This document shows, piece by piece, positions 50,763 through 61,822 of a stretch of DNA of 64,000 nt; positions within the stretch are counted from its first letter, which is position 1; the number at the start of each line of letters is the position of its first letter. A program made the translations under genes and the position numbers. Under the pieces are notes generated by a model. It was given only the letters and a program-made list of their open reading frames with translations. It made no database searches and was not told where the DNA came from. The DNA lies in NCBI GenBank assembly GCA_030268105.1, contig BSDZ01000003.1:7340501-7404500 (forward strand), read 5' to 3'. This DNA comes from Volvox africanus (Eukaryota; Chlorophyta; Chlorophyceae; Chlamydomonadales; Volvocaceae).

Positions 50763-53700
50763 TTGCAAGGCAGATTAGTTCAATCGCTGCACAGGAATGA
50801 ATACTTCAACGGATTCACGCCACAATTTTCAGCACGGTTATTATTTTGTCATCGCATAAAAAAACGTCATGCACATTTTAAGGGGAAGGCTTGGAACCAG
50901 GCTCAGAAGAAACTAACTATCCATATATCCCTAAAACAGCCATCTGTTCAATTGGTATCCCCTGAAGTAAGCAGAATCAGTATACGAAAGGATCATGATT
51001 GTGGTGAGCCATCAAAGCGGAACAGGTCATATGAGCAGGCCGCCATCAACAAAGCCGTCCACGACAACATGCCGTACAACCTCGACAGCAGCCTGAAGAA
51101 TCCACGGGTCCTCATTGCGAAGGATATTCAACGTGTGCCGCATCTGCAGCCCGTTTGGGATAAGTGCTTTGCTGCTGGCTTTGCACAAGTGGCTGACTTA
51201 CAGCCAAGAGTTAGGGTCGACTGCTTCAAGAAGAAATGGCAAAAGTACGTACATGTTTATTTTCCTACTGTTATGCTTCTAGTGATTATCTTGTTTGTGG
51301 TCATCATACATGCCATCCATATCATTAGCTTACTTTCAGTGGGGACAGACAACAATAGAATGAAGCATGCACAGTATAAAAAGTAAGCACTTTTATTCGG
51401 TGCATCCCATGTACTTTGTAGATACGCAACGGATTACAATGCCCAACATGCAAAGTACGAAAAGGTGAAGGCCACCCAAAAGGAGGAACTTGCCTGCAAG
51501 CCAGGTTTGTGAGCTCGTACTGCTACTTGTCATCCATATACTTTTTTACAACATATTTTGATCAGGTTGTTTGATAAAAAAAATCCTTTCAATGTATTTT
51601 GAAAAATGGAATATGGGGTAAACGTGGGCCAAAGATTTGTTTTACGACAAAGGACATGCCATGCCTCTTACGCTATGTACGGGATTACGAAAACTTTCGA
51701 CAATGATGTGTATCATGGCATCTGGCATTGATGTTCGTCTTCACATTATTTTTATGTAGATGAGTTTGAGAAGAAGCCATGGAAGAAGCTGTGGAACAAG
51801 GAGTCTTGGGCAGCCTGGAGGAGCTTCAAGTACGCTCAGCCAGATAACCCAGATGCGGGTCCCAGTGAGTGCCGCATTGTGATGGAGGATTTGAATGTGA
51901 CAGATCGGCAACAGGAGCTTATTAATGCACTTGTGCAGCGGAAGCAGATTGAAAGCAGTAAGACATCCTTTGCCGTACCAGCCACTCCAGTGCCGGTTGG
52001 AGCTGGTGGAACAGCTCAGCATACACCAGGCCTTGGTGGACTGGAGTTGCCAAAAGGCACTACGGTAAGATGCGATTATGCATGTGTTCACTTTAATTAT
52101 TGCTGCTGCTTCGCGGAAGCAGATTGTAAGCAGTAAGACATCCTTTGCCGTACCAGCCACTCCAGTGCCGGTTGGAGCTGGTGGAACAGCTCAGCATACA
52201 CCAGGCCTTGGTGCACTGGAGTTGCCAAAAGGCACTATGGTAAGATGCGATTATGCATGTGTTCACTTTAATTATTGCTGCTGCTTCGCGGAAGCAGATT
52301 GTAAGCAGTAAGACATCCTTTGCCGTACCAGCCACTCCAGTGCCGGTTGGAGCTGGTGGAACAGCTCAGCATACACCAGGCCTTGGTGCACTGGAGTTGC
52401 CAAAAGGCACTATGGTAAGATGCGATTATGCATGTGTTCACTTTAATTATTGCTGCTGCTTCGCTACCATAATAGTACGTACTTCTTAGTATGTTTGCAG
52501 AAAGTACATCACAGTTCATGCATAACCTTTGTTTTTTATTTTAGCTAGTACAACAATAACAATGTTTTCATGCCTTTATTTCCTTGTTTACAAAATGCTT
52601 AATTGCTACCAAACCGCAGAAAAGGGGCCGAAATGACGAGCCGCCAGGAACTCAGGATGGGCACACTAGCAAACGCCAAAAGTAGCCCGCACATGGTGAA
52701 GATGCATTGATGATGGTGCTGGCTACCAATGCAGCTCGCATACATCAGAAGGAGGAGATCCAGGCCGCTCGACGCCGACAGGTTAGTCCAAATAATAGTG
52801 GTAAAGAGAGTGGTTGATGGGGTGTGCAAATTTCCAGGCGCGCTTAGCAAGGTTATTGCAGGATGGGTGATGTACATTATGGATTGCATGTACAGGGATG
52901 TACAGGTCATTAATGTCCTTTAACCTGTTTTCTCCTTTTTGTCTTTTATGTAATTGTTCCTATTTTCCTCAAACATACTTCCTTTTCATGTAGGCAAAGA
53001 GTCCACAGCCCTCTAAGGCAAGGAACTCCAGCAGGAATGCTACGAACTCAAGCAAGGGGGCAGCGAAAAAGGTACAGCCCATTAATGAATATTCATCCTG
53101 TCTTCCCGTTTTAGTGAGTTGTAATTTTATGTTTCGTTCTATTCTTTTAATTTGCTGCGTGCTTTGTGGTTTGATGTGGTATACGTCGATTTGTTTTTCT
53201 CTTTTTAAATAGAAAATATAAGCTTATAATTTCTAAAATCCTATATGTATGTTAACGGTGGCCCTTGAAGGTAACAAACGACAGCGATGTGCGGCCATCC
53301 ACGAAAGTGAGACGGACAAGCACGGGCATCAAAAGAAAGGTACAATATATTGAGGCCCGACATTAATTACTTTTTAATTATATTTTCTATCACTACCTAG
53401 TCCCTTCACGTATTTTGGACCAGCAGGTGCCGGTGGAAGACAAGTCTACGGACGGTGACGACAATAATGACAGTTACGACCACCGGCGAAAGAAGGTAAA
53501 TTTCCTGAGTTCAGCTTGTTGTCTTAATTTCCTGCTTGTATGAATGTAATATTCTAATATGTGTTGTTTTGACTGATAAAGGTCAAGAGTGCTTGGGAAG
53601 ATGTGCGATGTACACGGGCACGACGTCAACGTGGGAGCTCAGGGAGTAAGAAGAAACAGGTAACAAAGTGTCCACATACATAGTACCTAGAAGCACTGCC

Positions 53701-53903
53701 CATCCTAGACATGATTAAAAATCTCGTAACCGAAAATGATTGCTGGGTCGTGTCGGCTTAATTTACCTTTATATATATGCATGTAAATAAGTATAATTTT
53801 CCTTTTGGTGAGCAAGGACGAGAGGAGTGAGGACGAGCAGGATGATGCCACCAGTGCACGAGAGGACGACGACAACGATGATAGTGAAATAGAAGACTAT
53901 TAG
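50763..53903 (+). CDS. C4 accessory protein gene (TnpA-like DNA-binding candidate)
   Basis: Exons seen: start-51244, 51422-51504, 51760-52064, 52123-52239, 52298-52414, 52620-52781, 52994-53071, 53271-53339, 53427-53495, 53582-53659 and 53817-53903 (TAG). The first exon is uncertain; 50763 is the first ATG of its frame. From 52064 on every junction is phase 0. The protein has an N-terminal basic part (DCFKKKWQKYATDYN, KKPWKKLWNKESWAAWRSFK), a Pro/Gly linker made of repeated 39-residue exons, a Lys/Arg-rich region and an Asp/Glu tail. In plant CACTA elements such a protein binds the subterminal repeats; here that role is inferred from position. A TAG at 52683-52685 interrupts one exon in all four copies. 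I do not recognise a named domain. Confidence 0.6.
51938..52462 (+). repeat. 175-bp tandem unit (117-nt exon + 58-nt intron), three copies
   Basis: Units start at 51938, 52113 and 52288. Each carries 39 codons (from IESSKTSF or IVSSKTSF to PKGTT/PKGTM) plus the donor GTAAGATGCG and the next pyrimidine-rich acceptor. C1, C2 and C3 have two units (28315 and 28490 in C1). Confidence 0.93.
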
Positions 53904-54966
53904 ATAGAACTAACATCTATCATGTTTGTTTCTAAGCTTATGTTAGAGCGGGCTGCTAAATGTGCAGTGGCAGATGAAGTTAGGATGTATGTACCTTATG
54001 ATGATTGAAATGATTGGTGCATGGTACAAATGATTATTTAACTCATAAACAAAATTTGATTGGCAGGATTGGATGTGTAGAAATTTGATTGTTTCGTTGA
54101 ATTAATGGGTAGTCACTCACCAATGGCTGCTTACCTGGATGCTTTCCGAATAATGAGCTGTAAATTATTGCCTGAAATATCTTCATCTATCAAAACTGAA
54201 ATCCTATTGATATTTTTCATAACAGCTACGTACATTATGACAGGATGGTTTCCGTACACACAAAAATAATTCTGCAGCGGGTGGGCAAAACAGCAAACAA
54301 TAACAAGAACGATAACTGAAACAGTAAAGAAATAACCAGAACGACCAAAAGTAGTTGCAGTGAGCAGGAATGCGAGGCTGCCTCGTACGCAAAGTGAAAG
54401 TGGCGTGAATGTTGCTATTGCACGCGTAAGACCTTGCGAAAGCGTGCGAATATGTTAGTTACATGCGTATAAAACTTTTACGCAACCCACAACTGCTAGC
54501 TGTGTACGCATTATTCACAGCATACGTAAGCATGCGTTAATGCACGTTAGGCGTGCGTATATTGTGCGTTAGAGAACTTTAAGTGCGTTAACTTCCATGC
54601 ACGCTATGTATTTTTGCTTGCGTATGGGTCTCTAACGCTTGCGTTGCGTTAGGCCTAACGCACACCTTAGAATCTATGTGGGTGCGTTTGACATTGCGTA
54701 AGTTCGCGTTAGGTTGCGTTAGCTAACGCAAAGTAAACGCAAACATTTTCGTTCCCTCCCAAAAAAGTTTATTTGCGATTGCGTTAGGTGCGTTAGGATT
54801 GCGTTAGCGATACACAAACAATAACGCAATGCGTTTGATTTGCGTTAGGCTTTGCGTTAGCTCGCGTTAGTTCGCGTTAAGCTTGCGTTAGGCTTGCGTT
54901 AGGGGTCCCTAACGCGAGCCTAACGCGAGCTAACGCACGAATTCCTTGTTATAGTGTAAGACAGGG

Positions 54967-57459
54967 TTGCCCCCTAGCACCCCTGCTGTATCTCTTTGTT
55001 GCCCAGGCCTTGTTCAGCTGGCTAAAGAGCCAAGAGATAGGCCCCGCCTATTGCCTTCAGATGAAGACAGGGTCACAGCCTGTCAGTTTGCTGACGATGC
55101 AGAAGTGGCCCTTGAAGGAGAGGAATCCGTGCCAGCCTTCCTTGAAGCCATGGATACGTTTGCCCGGGCATCAGGTCAACGCCTGAACCTGGATAAGATG
55201 GAACTCCTACCCATAGGGGCTGTGGACGACCACCGTCAGGGAAGCACAATAAATGGCCTGGTGGTCACCACTGCGACAGCCCTTAACTTGCCAATGGACA
55301 ACCAAGTGCAGCCGTCCCAACCAGACTGGCCTGAGATGCTAGCACTGGCCTACACGAGGATGCAACGCCTAGCCCATTATCCGCTCTCTGTCTTTGGTCG
55401 GGCTGCAGCAGTCTCAAGCTATTGCCTGCAAACAGTCACTTGGCATATGGAGCATGGTGGACCACCTCCAGATACCACTCTGACCTACATTGAACGCTTA
55501 GCTGCTCGCCTTGTAGATCGGCAACAGGGCCCAGAAGACCAGGGCCAGCGCTTCACTGGAGTACCTAGCAGACTCTTGGTGGGACACCCATCAACTGGTG
55601 GTTTTGGCCTACTGCCCCTCAGGCAACACATTCGGGCAAGACAAGCCATGTGGGCAGTGCGATTCATCCGAGGGGCCCTGATGGCCAGGAGTGAGGGAGA
55701 GAGGGTAACGCTTATGGACACGGCGATGAATACGGTTGCTGAAGAAGAGGAAGAGCCTGCTACTAGTAGTAATGTTCGAAGCCTCCACCCCTGGATCCGG
55801 ACCCTGGCCACCTACCTGGAGATCACCCATCCGGCCTTTAAACCTTGGGCCCTTACCACTGCCCAGGCAACTGGGCCCTGGCTGGGTGGAGAGACCTTGC
55901 CTGAGGATATCAGCCGAATTGTAGGGGCCTTAGGGCACCTCCCACCACTAGAGGATGTCAGCAACCCACCTTTAACCCCTGGAGACTGGTGCTGGGCGGC
56001 TGCTCTCTGGGGAAATCCTTTGCTGCCCAACAATTCCGACAATGGGGGAAGTATCAATGGTAACAACCACCGCCCAGGCCTGGAAACCCGTCACCCACTG
56101 ATGGCTTCATGCAGAAAACTGCTCACAGTTGGGGACCTGGTAAGGGTGTACGACATGCTGGAGCATGACCAAATGCCCCTCCCTCAGTACATGACCTGGC
56201 TAGACTGGACCCAACAGTTTCTAGACCCCTCAGCTAGCCCCACCCAACTGCGAGACAAGGAGTCTACCCGTATGGCTCTCTCGGCTCTATGCAATGATAT
56301 CAGCCCGGCATGGATAGCAGCAGCACGGGAGGTAGTCAACCGCTTACAACCCCAACAGCCGGACAGGGTAGAGGACAGAATGCAGCAGCAGATGCCAGCA
56401 CCACCAGACCGCACCACAGTCATGGCCATGATCGTCAGGCGTTTGGGATGGAGATGGCCAGGGGACTCAGGTATAGTGCCTCTCTACAACCTCACGGTAA
56501 GCCAAGCTACTCAGCTGCAAGGGGTTTCAACAGCGGAGGAGCAATTGGAGCTCGTGTCAGCTTTTGTGCAGGAGGCGCAAGGGATGCCAACAGACGGACC
56601 AACTCCTCCCTGTCCTGTCACTGACCTCCAGCGCTTTCAGGCAACCCTAGACAGGCTGTGGACAGCAGTTCGGTGGGAAAATAAAAACAAAGAGACGCTG
56701 TGGCGTTTGGTGGTCGATGGGATACCCATGCCTGGCAACACACATCTTTCCAGGGTGCCCATCAAACCATGTGGGTGTGGCAGCTATGGAGCTGATACTG
56801 ATCAACCTTGCTCCCCACGCCTGCACCACTTCTGGGAGTGCCCTATAGCCAAGGCGGTGCGAGAACAGATCGACAGACATTTGCCATTACCGACATCAGC
56901 CACCATTGAAGGGGGCATGACCAGGCAACAGCTATTGCTTGTCCAAGCACCTCCCGGTTGCGAGCAGGCCCCATGGGATGTGATAGCTTTGGCAGCCTTA
57001 TCTTCTATGGAATATGGCAGGCACTGTCTCCGGGCGGCAACCAGGGAACACAGGCCACAGGGGCCTTCTACCCACGGACGGCAGCAGCAACAACAGACCC
57101 ACACAGCAGAGCAGGGACCCCGTCAACGGGCTATTACTGACTTCTTCAACCGTTCAGGAGGGTTCCCTCAAGAGGAAGAGGAAGATGCCAACACCCATCC
57201 AATCCTCTCTACGACACAGCCAGCAATGGACACTCCAACACAAACAGCAGCCTCACCCCTGGACCGTGCACGGGCCCGTACAGTTGCAGACTTTTGGGCA
57301 CGCTTGCATTCTTTTGCAGCGTTGGGAATACCTCACTATGGCTGGGATCAAGTGGGACCACAACATCCCATCCTAGCCATAGTTGGCACGCAAATGCGGT
57401 GTGCAGTTCCGGTTGACATCACCGACCATGGAGCAGCAAGAACAGAGCAGGGGCTTTAG
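54967..57459 (+). pseudogene. LINE L2 ORF2 C-terminal part (RT palm to zinc-binding domain)
   Basis: An 830-residue frame. It includes the RT motif C block CQFADDAEVALEGEES, thumb and connection, and a C-terminal zinc-binding pattern PCGCGSYGADTDQ...HHFWECPIAKAV as in zf-RVT domains of LINEs. The frame differs by one base from the motif A/B frame upstream of and across C4, so a one-base indel lies between about 54962 and 55070. No endonuclease domain remains. It ends in TAG. Confidence 0.8.
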
Positions 57460-57511
57460 GGCAGGAGTTTTGAGGAGGAGGTTCTGTGGGAGGAAAGGGG
57501 GAGAGTGAGGG

Positions 57512-58532
57512 AGGTAGAGAAAAGGAGAGGGCGGTCTAGTTCTCGAGGAGGGGAAGGGAGAGGGTGGAGGGTTTCGTGGCTAGAGGTTCCTGTGTCCAGG
57601 CTTCGGGTCCTTAGGGTTTTAGGGGGGGTCAGCGAGAGAGGTCTTTCCATTTGGTGCAGTTCAGGTGTCTGCGGGGCCAGCTTTGGGTGGGGCCGGAAGG
57701 CTTTCTAGGGGGGCGCCAGTTTGGCTTGTCATCCCCCCCTCCGCCTCTTGTTGGGTTCTTCCGGCTTGGCTGTGTAAGGGTGTGCTTTCCTGATGGTGTT
57801 TCTCCTCTGAGGGGATCTGTGTGTGTCTGTCAGGCTCTTGCCAGGTCAGTTTCGGGTTAGAGGAGAGGTTTCCCCGTCCTTTGAGCAGCTAGGTGTCCCC
57901 CGTTTTCTGTTGGGCCTTTCTGTGGTTTCTTGGTGGCCCTGAGTGCTCTGTGAGTGGCCAGGCGAGAGCCTGTGAGGGCTCGCTGGCCCTAGTGAGAGGG
58001 GTAGCACGTGGCAGGACAGACAGACAAAGCCACGTGTTCCTCCCCTGCGCTGTGGCTCGGTCCGGTCAGGACCCCCGGTGCTCGTCTTTGAAGGGCGAGT
58101 CGCCCACAGTGTAACACCCATATCATACATACATACATACGCAGCTAGCAGGGCTCCCCCACATGCACACACGCACGGTGAAGGATACATACGAATGATG
58201 ATGAATGTATGTTTTCGGATGGATGTCCATGCTTGCTTGCAAGCTGGTGTATGCAATCCTCTCCAGCAAGCAGTTGCACAAGCACCCCCTCCTCCACATT
58301 GCATGCACACATACACGCATGCGCACGCGTCTACCGGCCACCGTCTGTTTCCATGCATGGAATAGCTAGCTTATTATTCCTTGCAACAAACCATGGTATG
58401 ATGCTCACTTCCTTTCAAGACATTTTGCAGGAAACATAAGATAGTTTGCTGCCTGGATGCATTACCTCTAATGGTTTTTACGTAGGGCTCGCTTACGTAC
58501 GTAAGCGAGCGTAAGCTTACGTACCGGCCACA
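57512..58532. other. LINE 3' region remainder and intergenic DNA
   Basis: GT-rich sequence to about 58100, then (CATA)n at 58124-58142. A CGTACG-centred palindromic stretch lies at 58478-58520. No supported gene. Confidence 0.5.
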
Positions 58533-58640
58533 AGTGTTGTATCTCTGTTGTGTCCGCCTGATAAGCAAAGGCCCAATCGGAAGATGACCATACATGGTCT
58601 ATCCTGGACATACACTACCCGTAGATACCCCAGGATACTG
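58533..58640 (+). repeat. About 105-bp dispersed repeat, copy 2
   Basis: Second copy of the repeat at 13170-13273. Confidence 0.7.
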
Positions 58641-58674
58641 CAACAAGTACGTAACGGAGCTGGATGGACGAGGT

Positions 58675-59422
58675 TTACCGCAACGACCCAGCTGCACTTG
58701 CCTGAGTGTAGCCCCGCCCGCCATTGATGCACTGATCCTTGGTGGCCGTAAAGCAGGCATCGTACCGCGTCGTAGGCTTTCCACCTGATTCGCCACTCGG
58801 TTTGAGGCAGCTGTCATCGGCCTGGGCGCATGCGCTCTCCCCCACTGCGGTGGCCACGTCGTCGGACCAGTCTATGCACGGGGATGCGCATTTCGGCTTG
58901 TCCTGCAAGAGCCGCCTGCTGTGCTCGCCGCCATCATCACCGGTACCACCGCAACGGTGGAATCGATCACAGCCCATTTTATAATTACATATAAAAGCGT
59001 GGGCGTGCGAATATAAGATCGTCGATTGGGTCGGTATGTGTCGTATGCATTTGGTTCTAGAAAGAATGCATGACATGGTATATTTTTATTTATTAATTCG
59101 TTTCATCGATCGATGAGCATATATACATGTATACATATATACATATATACATATATAGCAAATAACCACATGCTGGTCTGACGATAATTCAAATATTGTG
59201 CTTTCCCCCTCCCCCATAACAATATGCGGCTCATTGCCTCCTTTGACGATCAATCTGTCAGTTCATGCGACTCCTTTAAGGTCTGCCTCACCGCCATCCA
59301 TGCATACAACGACCTGGCTGGTGTCCCTCTTATTACCTGGACGGATCGGAACTACTTCTTGCGCTGCCTTCCAACGACGACCCGAGGGCACACGTGGCCA
59401 GCAGCAGCGGGAGAAAGAACAT
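58675..59422 (-). CDS. Small secreted Cys-rich protein, paralog A (two exons)
   Basis: Exon 1 is 59422-59337 (MFFLPLLLATCALGSS..., a signal peptide), ending CCAG|GTAATAAG. The acceptor TTCTTTCTAG leads to exon 2 at 59056-58675. Phase 2 plus 1 nt closes exactly, giving 155 residues. The mature part has about 11 Cys, with CIDWSDDVATAVGESACAQA and RYDACFTATKDQCINGGRGY shared with paralog B. The family is unknown to me. Near the 3' end AG|GCAAGT could be a GC-type donor to a further exon, so the C-terminus is provisional. Exon 1 and the upstream region lie in the left palindrome arm. Confidence 0.6.
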
Positions 59423-60699
59423 GAGAAATGTCGCGGCAGGAAGTAATTGAGGCGCTGCGCGGCTGCCAATGCGCCGTCGGGTCGAAGCCCTAAAATATGT
59501 GGAGGGGTGCTGCATGGGGCAGAGATTGCTCTCAGGTATGTATGTATGTATGTATGTATGTATGGGCACAAGTACGGCGTTTTCAGCGGTAACCTATGTA
59601 GTATGATGTAAGTCAAGTACTCTTGCCCGGAGACCTGCTGCAAAGCTATATATGGAGTCGACTGTTTGTGCTTTTGTTGTTGAACGGCGGTGTACGGCGG
59701 TGTACGGCGTCATTGGACCTTTGGACTGGAAGTGGACGGCTCTGCAGCTTATGCTCATGCGGCTGATGATGCTCAACGTCAGCAGCGATGGCCAAGCTTT
59801 AACTCACGCTTTGACTAATGAATGAACTTTCCGATGGGATGCGGCTGCGGGGTGCTCACCCTATTGCTATCAGCCGTCCAATTGTATCAATCTATTAGCT
59901 ATCTAGCAGGCTTCGTCGCACATGCGCTGGACGCAGCAGCGACGCAGCAGAAGATATGATCGGCCGCCATTGGCGGTTTCATTTCATTTAAGGCGTGCGT
60001 TAGTTAAATTATTGGTATGTTTTCCGTCGTGCAATTAGGTGAACCGCGCCAATGGCGGCCAATCATATCTTCTGCTGCGTCGCTGCTGCGTCCAGCGCAT
60101 GTGCGACGAAGCCTGCTAGATAGCTAATAGATTGATACAATTGGACGGCTGATAGCAATAGGGTGAGCACCCCGCAGCCGCATCCCATCGGAAAGTTCAT
60201 TCATTAGTCAAAGCGTGAGTTAAAGCTTGGCCATCGCTGCTGACGTTGAGCATCATCAGCCGCATGAGCATAAGCTGCAGAGCCGTCCACTTCCAGTCCA
60301 AAGGTCCAATGACGCCGTACACCGCCGTACACCGCCGTTCAACAACAAAAGCACAAACAGTCGACTCCATATATAGCTTTGCAGCAGGTCTCCGGGCAAG
60401 AGTACTTGACTTACATCATACTACATAGGTTACCGCTGAAAACGCCGTACTTGTGCCCATACATACATACATACATACATACATACCTGAGAGCAATCTT
60501 TGCCCCATGCAGCACCCCTCCACATATTTTAGGGCTTCGACCCGACGGCGCATTGGCAGCCGCGCAGCGCCTCAATTACTTCCTGCCGCGACATTTCTCA
60601 TGTTCTTTCTCCCGCTGCTGCTGGCCACGTGTGCCCTCGGGTCGTCGTTGGAAGGTAGCGCAAGAAGTAGTTCCGATCCGTCCAGGTAATAAGAGGGAC
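59323..60699. repeat. Large palindrome, two 653-bp arms with a 71-bp spacer
   Basis: Left arm 59323-59975, right arm 60047-60699; position p pairs with 120022 minus p. I see only a few mismatches, for example at the CAGAGATT/CAAAGATT and GCTGCC/GCTACC positions. The outer edges stop sharply after GTCCCTCT/AGAGGGAC. Confidence 0.95.
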
Positions 60700-61373
60700 G
60701 GACACCAGCGAGGCGGCCGCTGGCGGGGGAGGGAGATTTCCAAGTAGGGAATAGGGGACCGCATGGTGGGAAAACAAACCGCCGGCGTGTGTTCACCGAC
60801 TGGTGGTATGCTTATTTTTGCAGCGGATGCTCAACATTTGAAACTCCTTGGGTGGCGTATGTGAATAACGAAGGGCATCACACGCACTTTGCGCCCACCG
60901 GATATTCGATCCAGTCCACAAAGAAAGCGAGCCATGCATGGTTTGCTGAACTTGCATTCCTTTGCTTATATATGTGCGCCCTTGCCTTGGCAATCGAGCG
61001 ATGGCGGATGGGCTGTGGTACTTGCACTGCTTTGCGTGCGCGGTCTCGGTGGGGATGGATGGCGGTGATCGAGCACAGCAGGCGGCTCCTGAGGGACCTG
61101 CCAAATTGCGCCCCGTGCCTAGCCTGGTCGGACGATGTTGCTGGCGCAGTTGGGGAGAGCGCATGCGCCTGGGCCAACGGCAACTGCCCCAGGCCAACTC
61201 TTGGTGGGCAGTCTGGTGAGAACATGACCCCCCCGACGCGGTACGATGCCTGCTTTACAGCCACCAAGGATCAGTGCATCAATGGCGGGCGGGGTTACGC
61301 AGAGGCAAGTATTTGCGTGTACGGCGGATGGGGGTGCGGGAAGCGTCCTCCTTTCAGTTCAAATAGATATTAG
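60600..61373 (+). CDS. Small secreted Cys-rich protein, paralog B (two exons)
   Basis: Exon 1 is 60600-60685, with the same signal peptide as paralog A. Donor CCAG|GTAATAAG, acceptor TTATTTTTGCAG at 60823, exon 2 60824-61373. Phases close, giving 211 residues. The mature part shares WSDDVA.AVGESACA and RYDACFTATKDQCINGGRGY with A but differs in its N-terminal half and has an extra FLCLYMCALALAIE hydrophobic stretch, which may instead be intronic. AG|GCAAGT again follows the shared block. A possible later exon is at about 62263-62391. Function unknown. Confidence 0.6.
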
Positions 61374-61513
61374 TCGGCCTTTGGAGGCAGCGAGCGGTTT
61401 GTGATGGTTTCCTGGGAAAGGTGGACCCTCCCGTATCACAAAAAGGATTCGCGAGCTGCTGATGGCACCAGCAGCCAGAATCAGTTAGGTAGGATATATA
61501 TATATTTATATAT

Positions 61514-61822
61514 ATTCCTGCTATCTTGGGTTCGTGGGCGGGTGCGTGGGTTCCTTAATCCTTTTGTAGTATCATGGGTATATATATATGGTGGTGGTGG
61601 GTGCTGAACCTGGGAAAACCACTGATTTCGGAGAAGTCGGCATGGGAGACTGGATGAGGGTGCCCCGAAACACCGGGGAAGGTAGGGACTGCCAGGTTAG
61701 TGGCCACGGGTGATGTACCCCCCTATCCTACACACATATATACCGTACATATATATACCCATGATACTACAAAAGGATTAAGGAACCCACGCACCCGCCC
61801 ACGAACCCAAGATAGCAGGAAT
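61514..61822. mobile_element. 309-bp hairpin element with 73-bp perfect arms
   Basis: Arms 61514-61586 and 61750-61822 are exact reverse complements (ATTCCTGCTATCTTGGG...). Between them, inside TA-rich linkers, is the 141-bp dispersed repeat. No target duplication is evident. Confidence 0.9.
61596..61736 (+). repeat. 141-bp dispersed repeat, copy 3 (inside the hairpin)
   Basis: Nearly identical to 12132-12272; the only copy of the three bounded by inverted repeats. Confidence 0.85.

Larger units (their letters stand above)
49768..54956 (+). mobile_element. CACTA element C4, complete, 5,189 bp, TSD TAA
   Basis: Left end CACTATAACAAGAGATTCG, right end the complement of CACTATAACAAGGAATTCG: terminal inverted repeats of about 27 bp with two mismatches. 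TAA flanks it on both sides (49765-49767 and 54957-54959), and removing it restores the LINE motif RQGCP. Subterminal GCGTTAG arrays lie at 49790-50180 and 54420-54940. It encodes only the accessory protein. It is the reference copy for the family here. Confidence 0.95.
49538..58100 (+). mobile_element. LINE copy L2, 5'-truncated, split by CACTA C4
   Basis: Reverse-transcriptase motif A (FLDFAKAYDTVDR) lies at about 49590-49625. Motif B (RQGCPLAPLLYLF) is formed across the C4 insertion: its first bases are at 49764-49767 and it resumes at 54960. Motif C (FADD) is at about 55090. The 3' untranslated region continues past the stop at 57459; its end is uncertain, at the latest near the TACA repeats at 58124. 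L2 begins where the L1 3' region stops, so the two are head to tail. Confidence 0.8.

Noticed and set aside
52620..52781. Alternative genetic code with TAG/TAA as Gln (known in some ulvophyte algae)
   Set aside because: The TAG shared by the CACTA genes and the CAG to TAG change in E2 gag would fit, but the nine-exon hydrolase and the 1,100-codon copia pol use only CAA/CAG for Gln and have no internal TAG/TAA.
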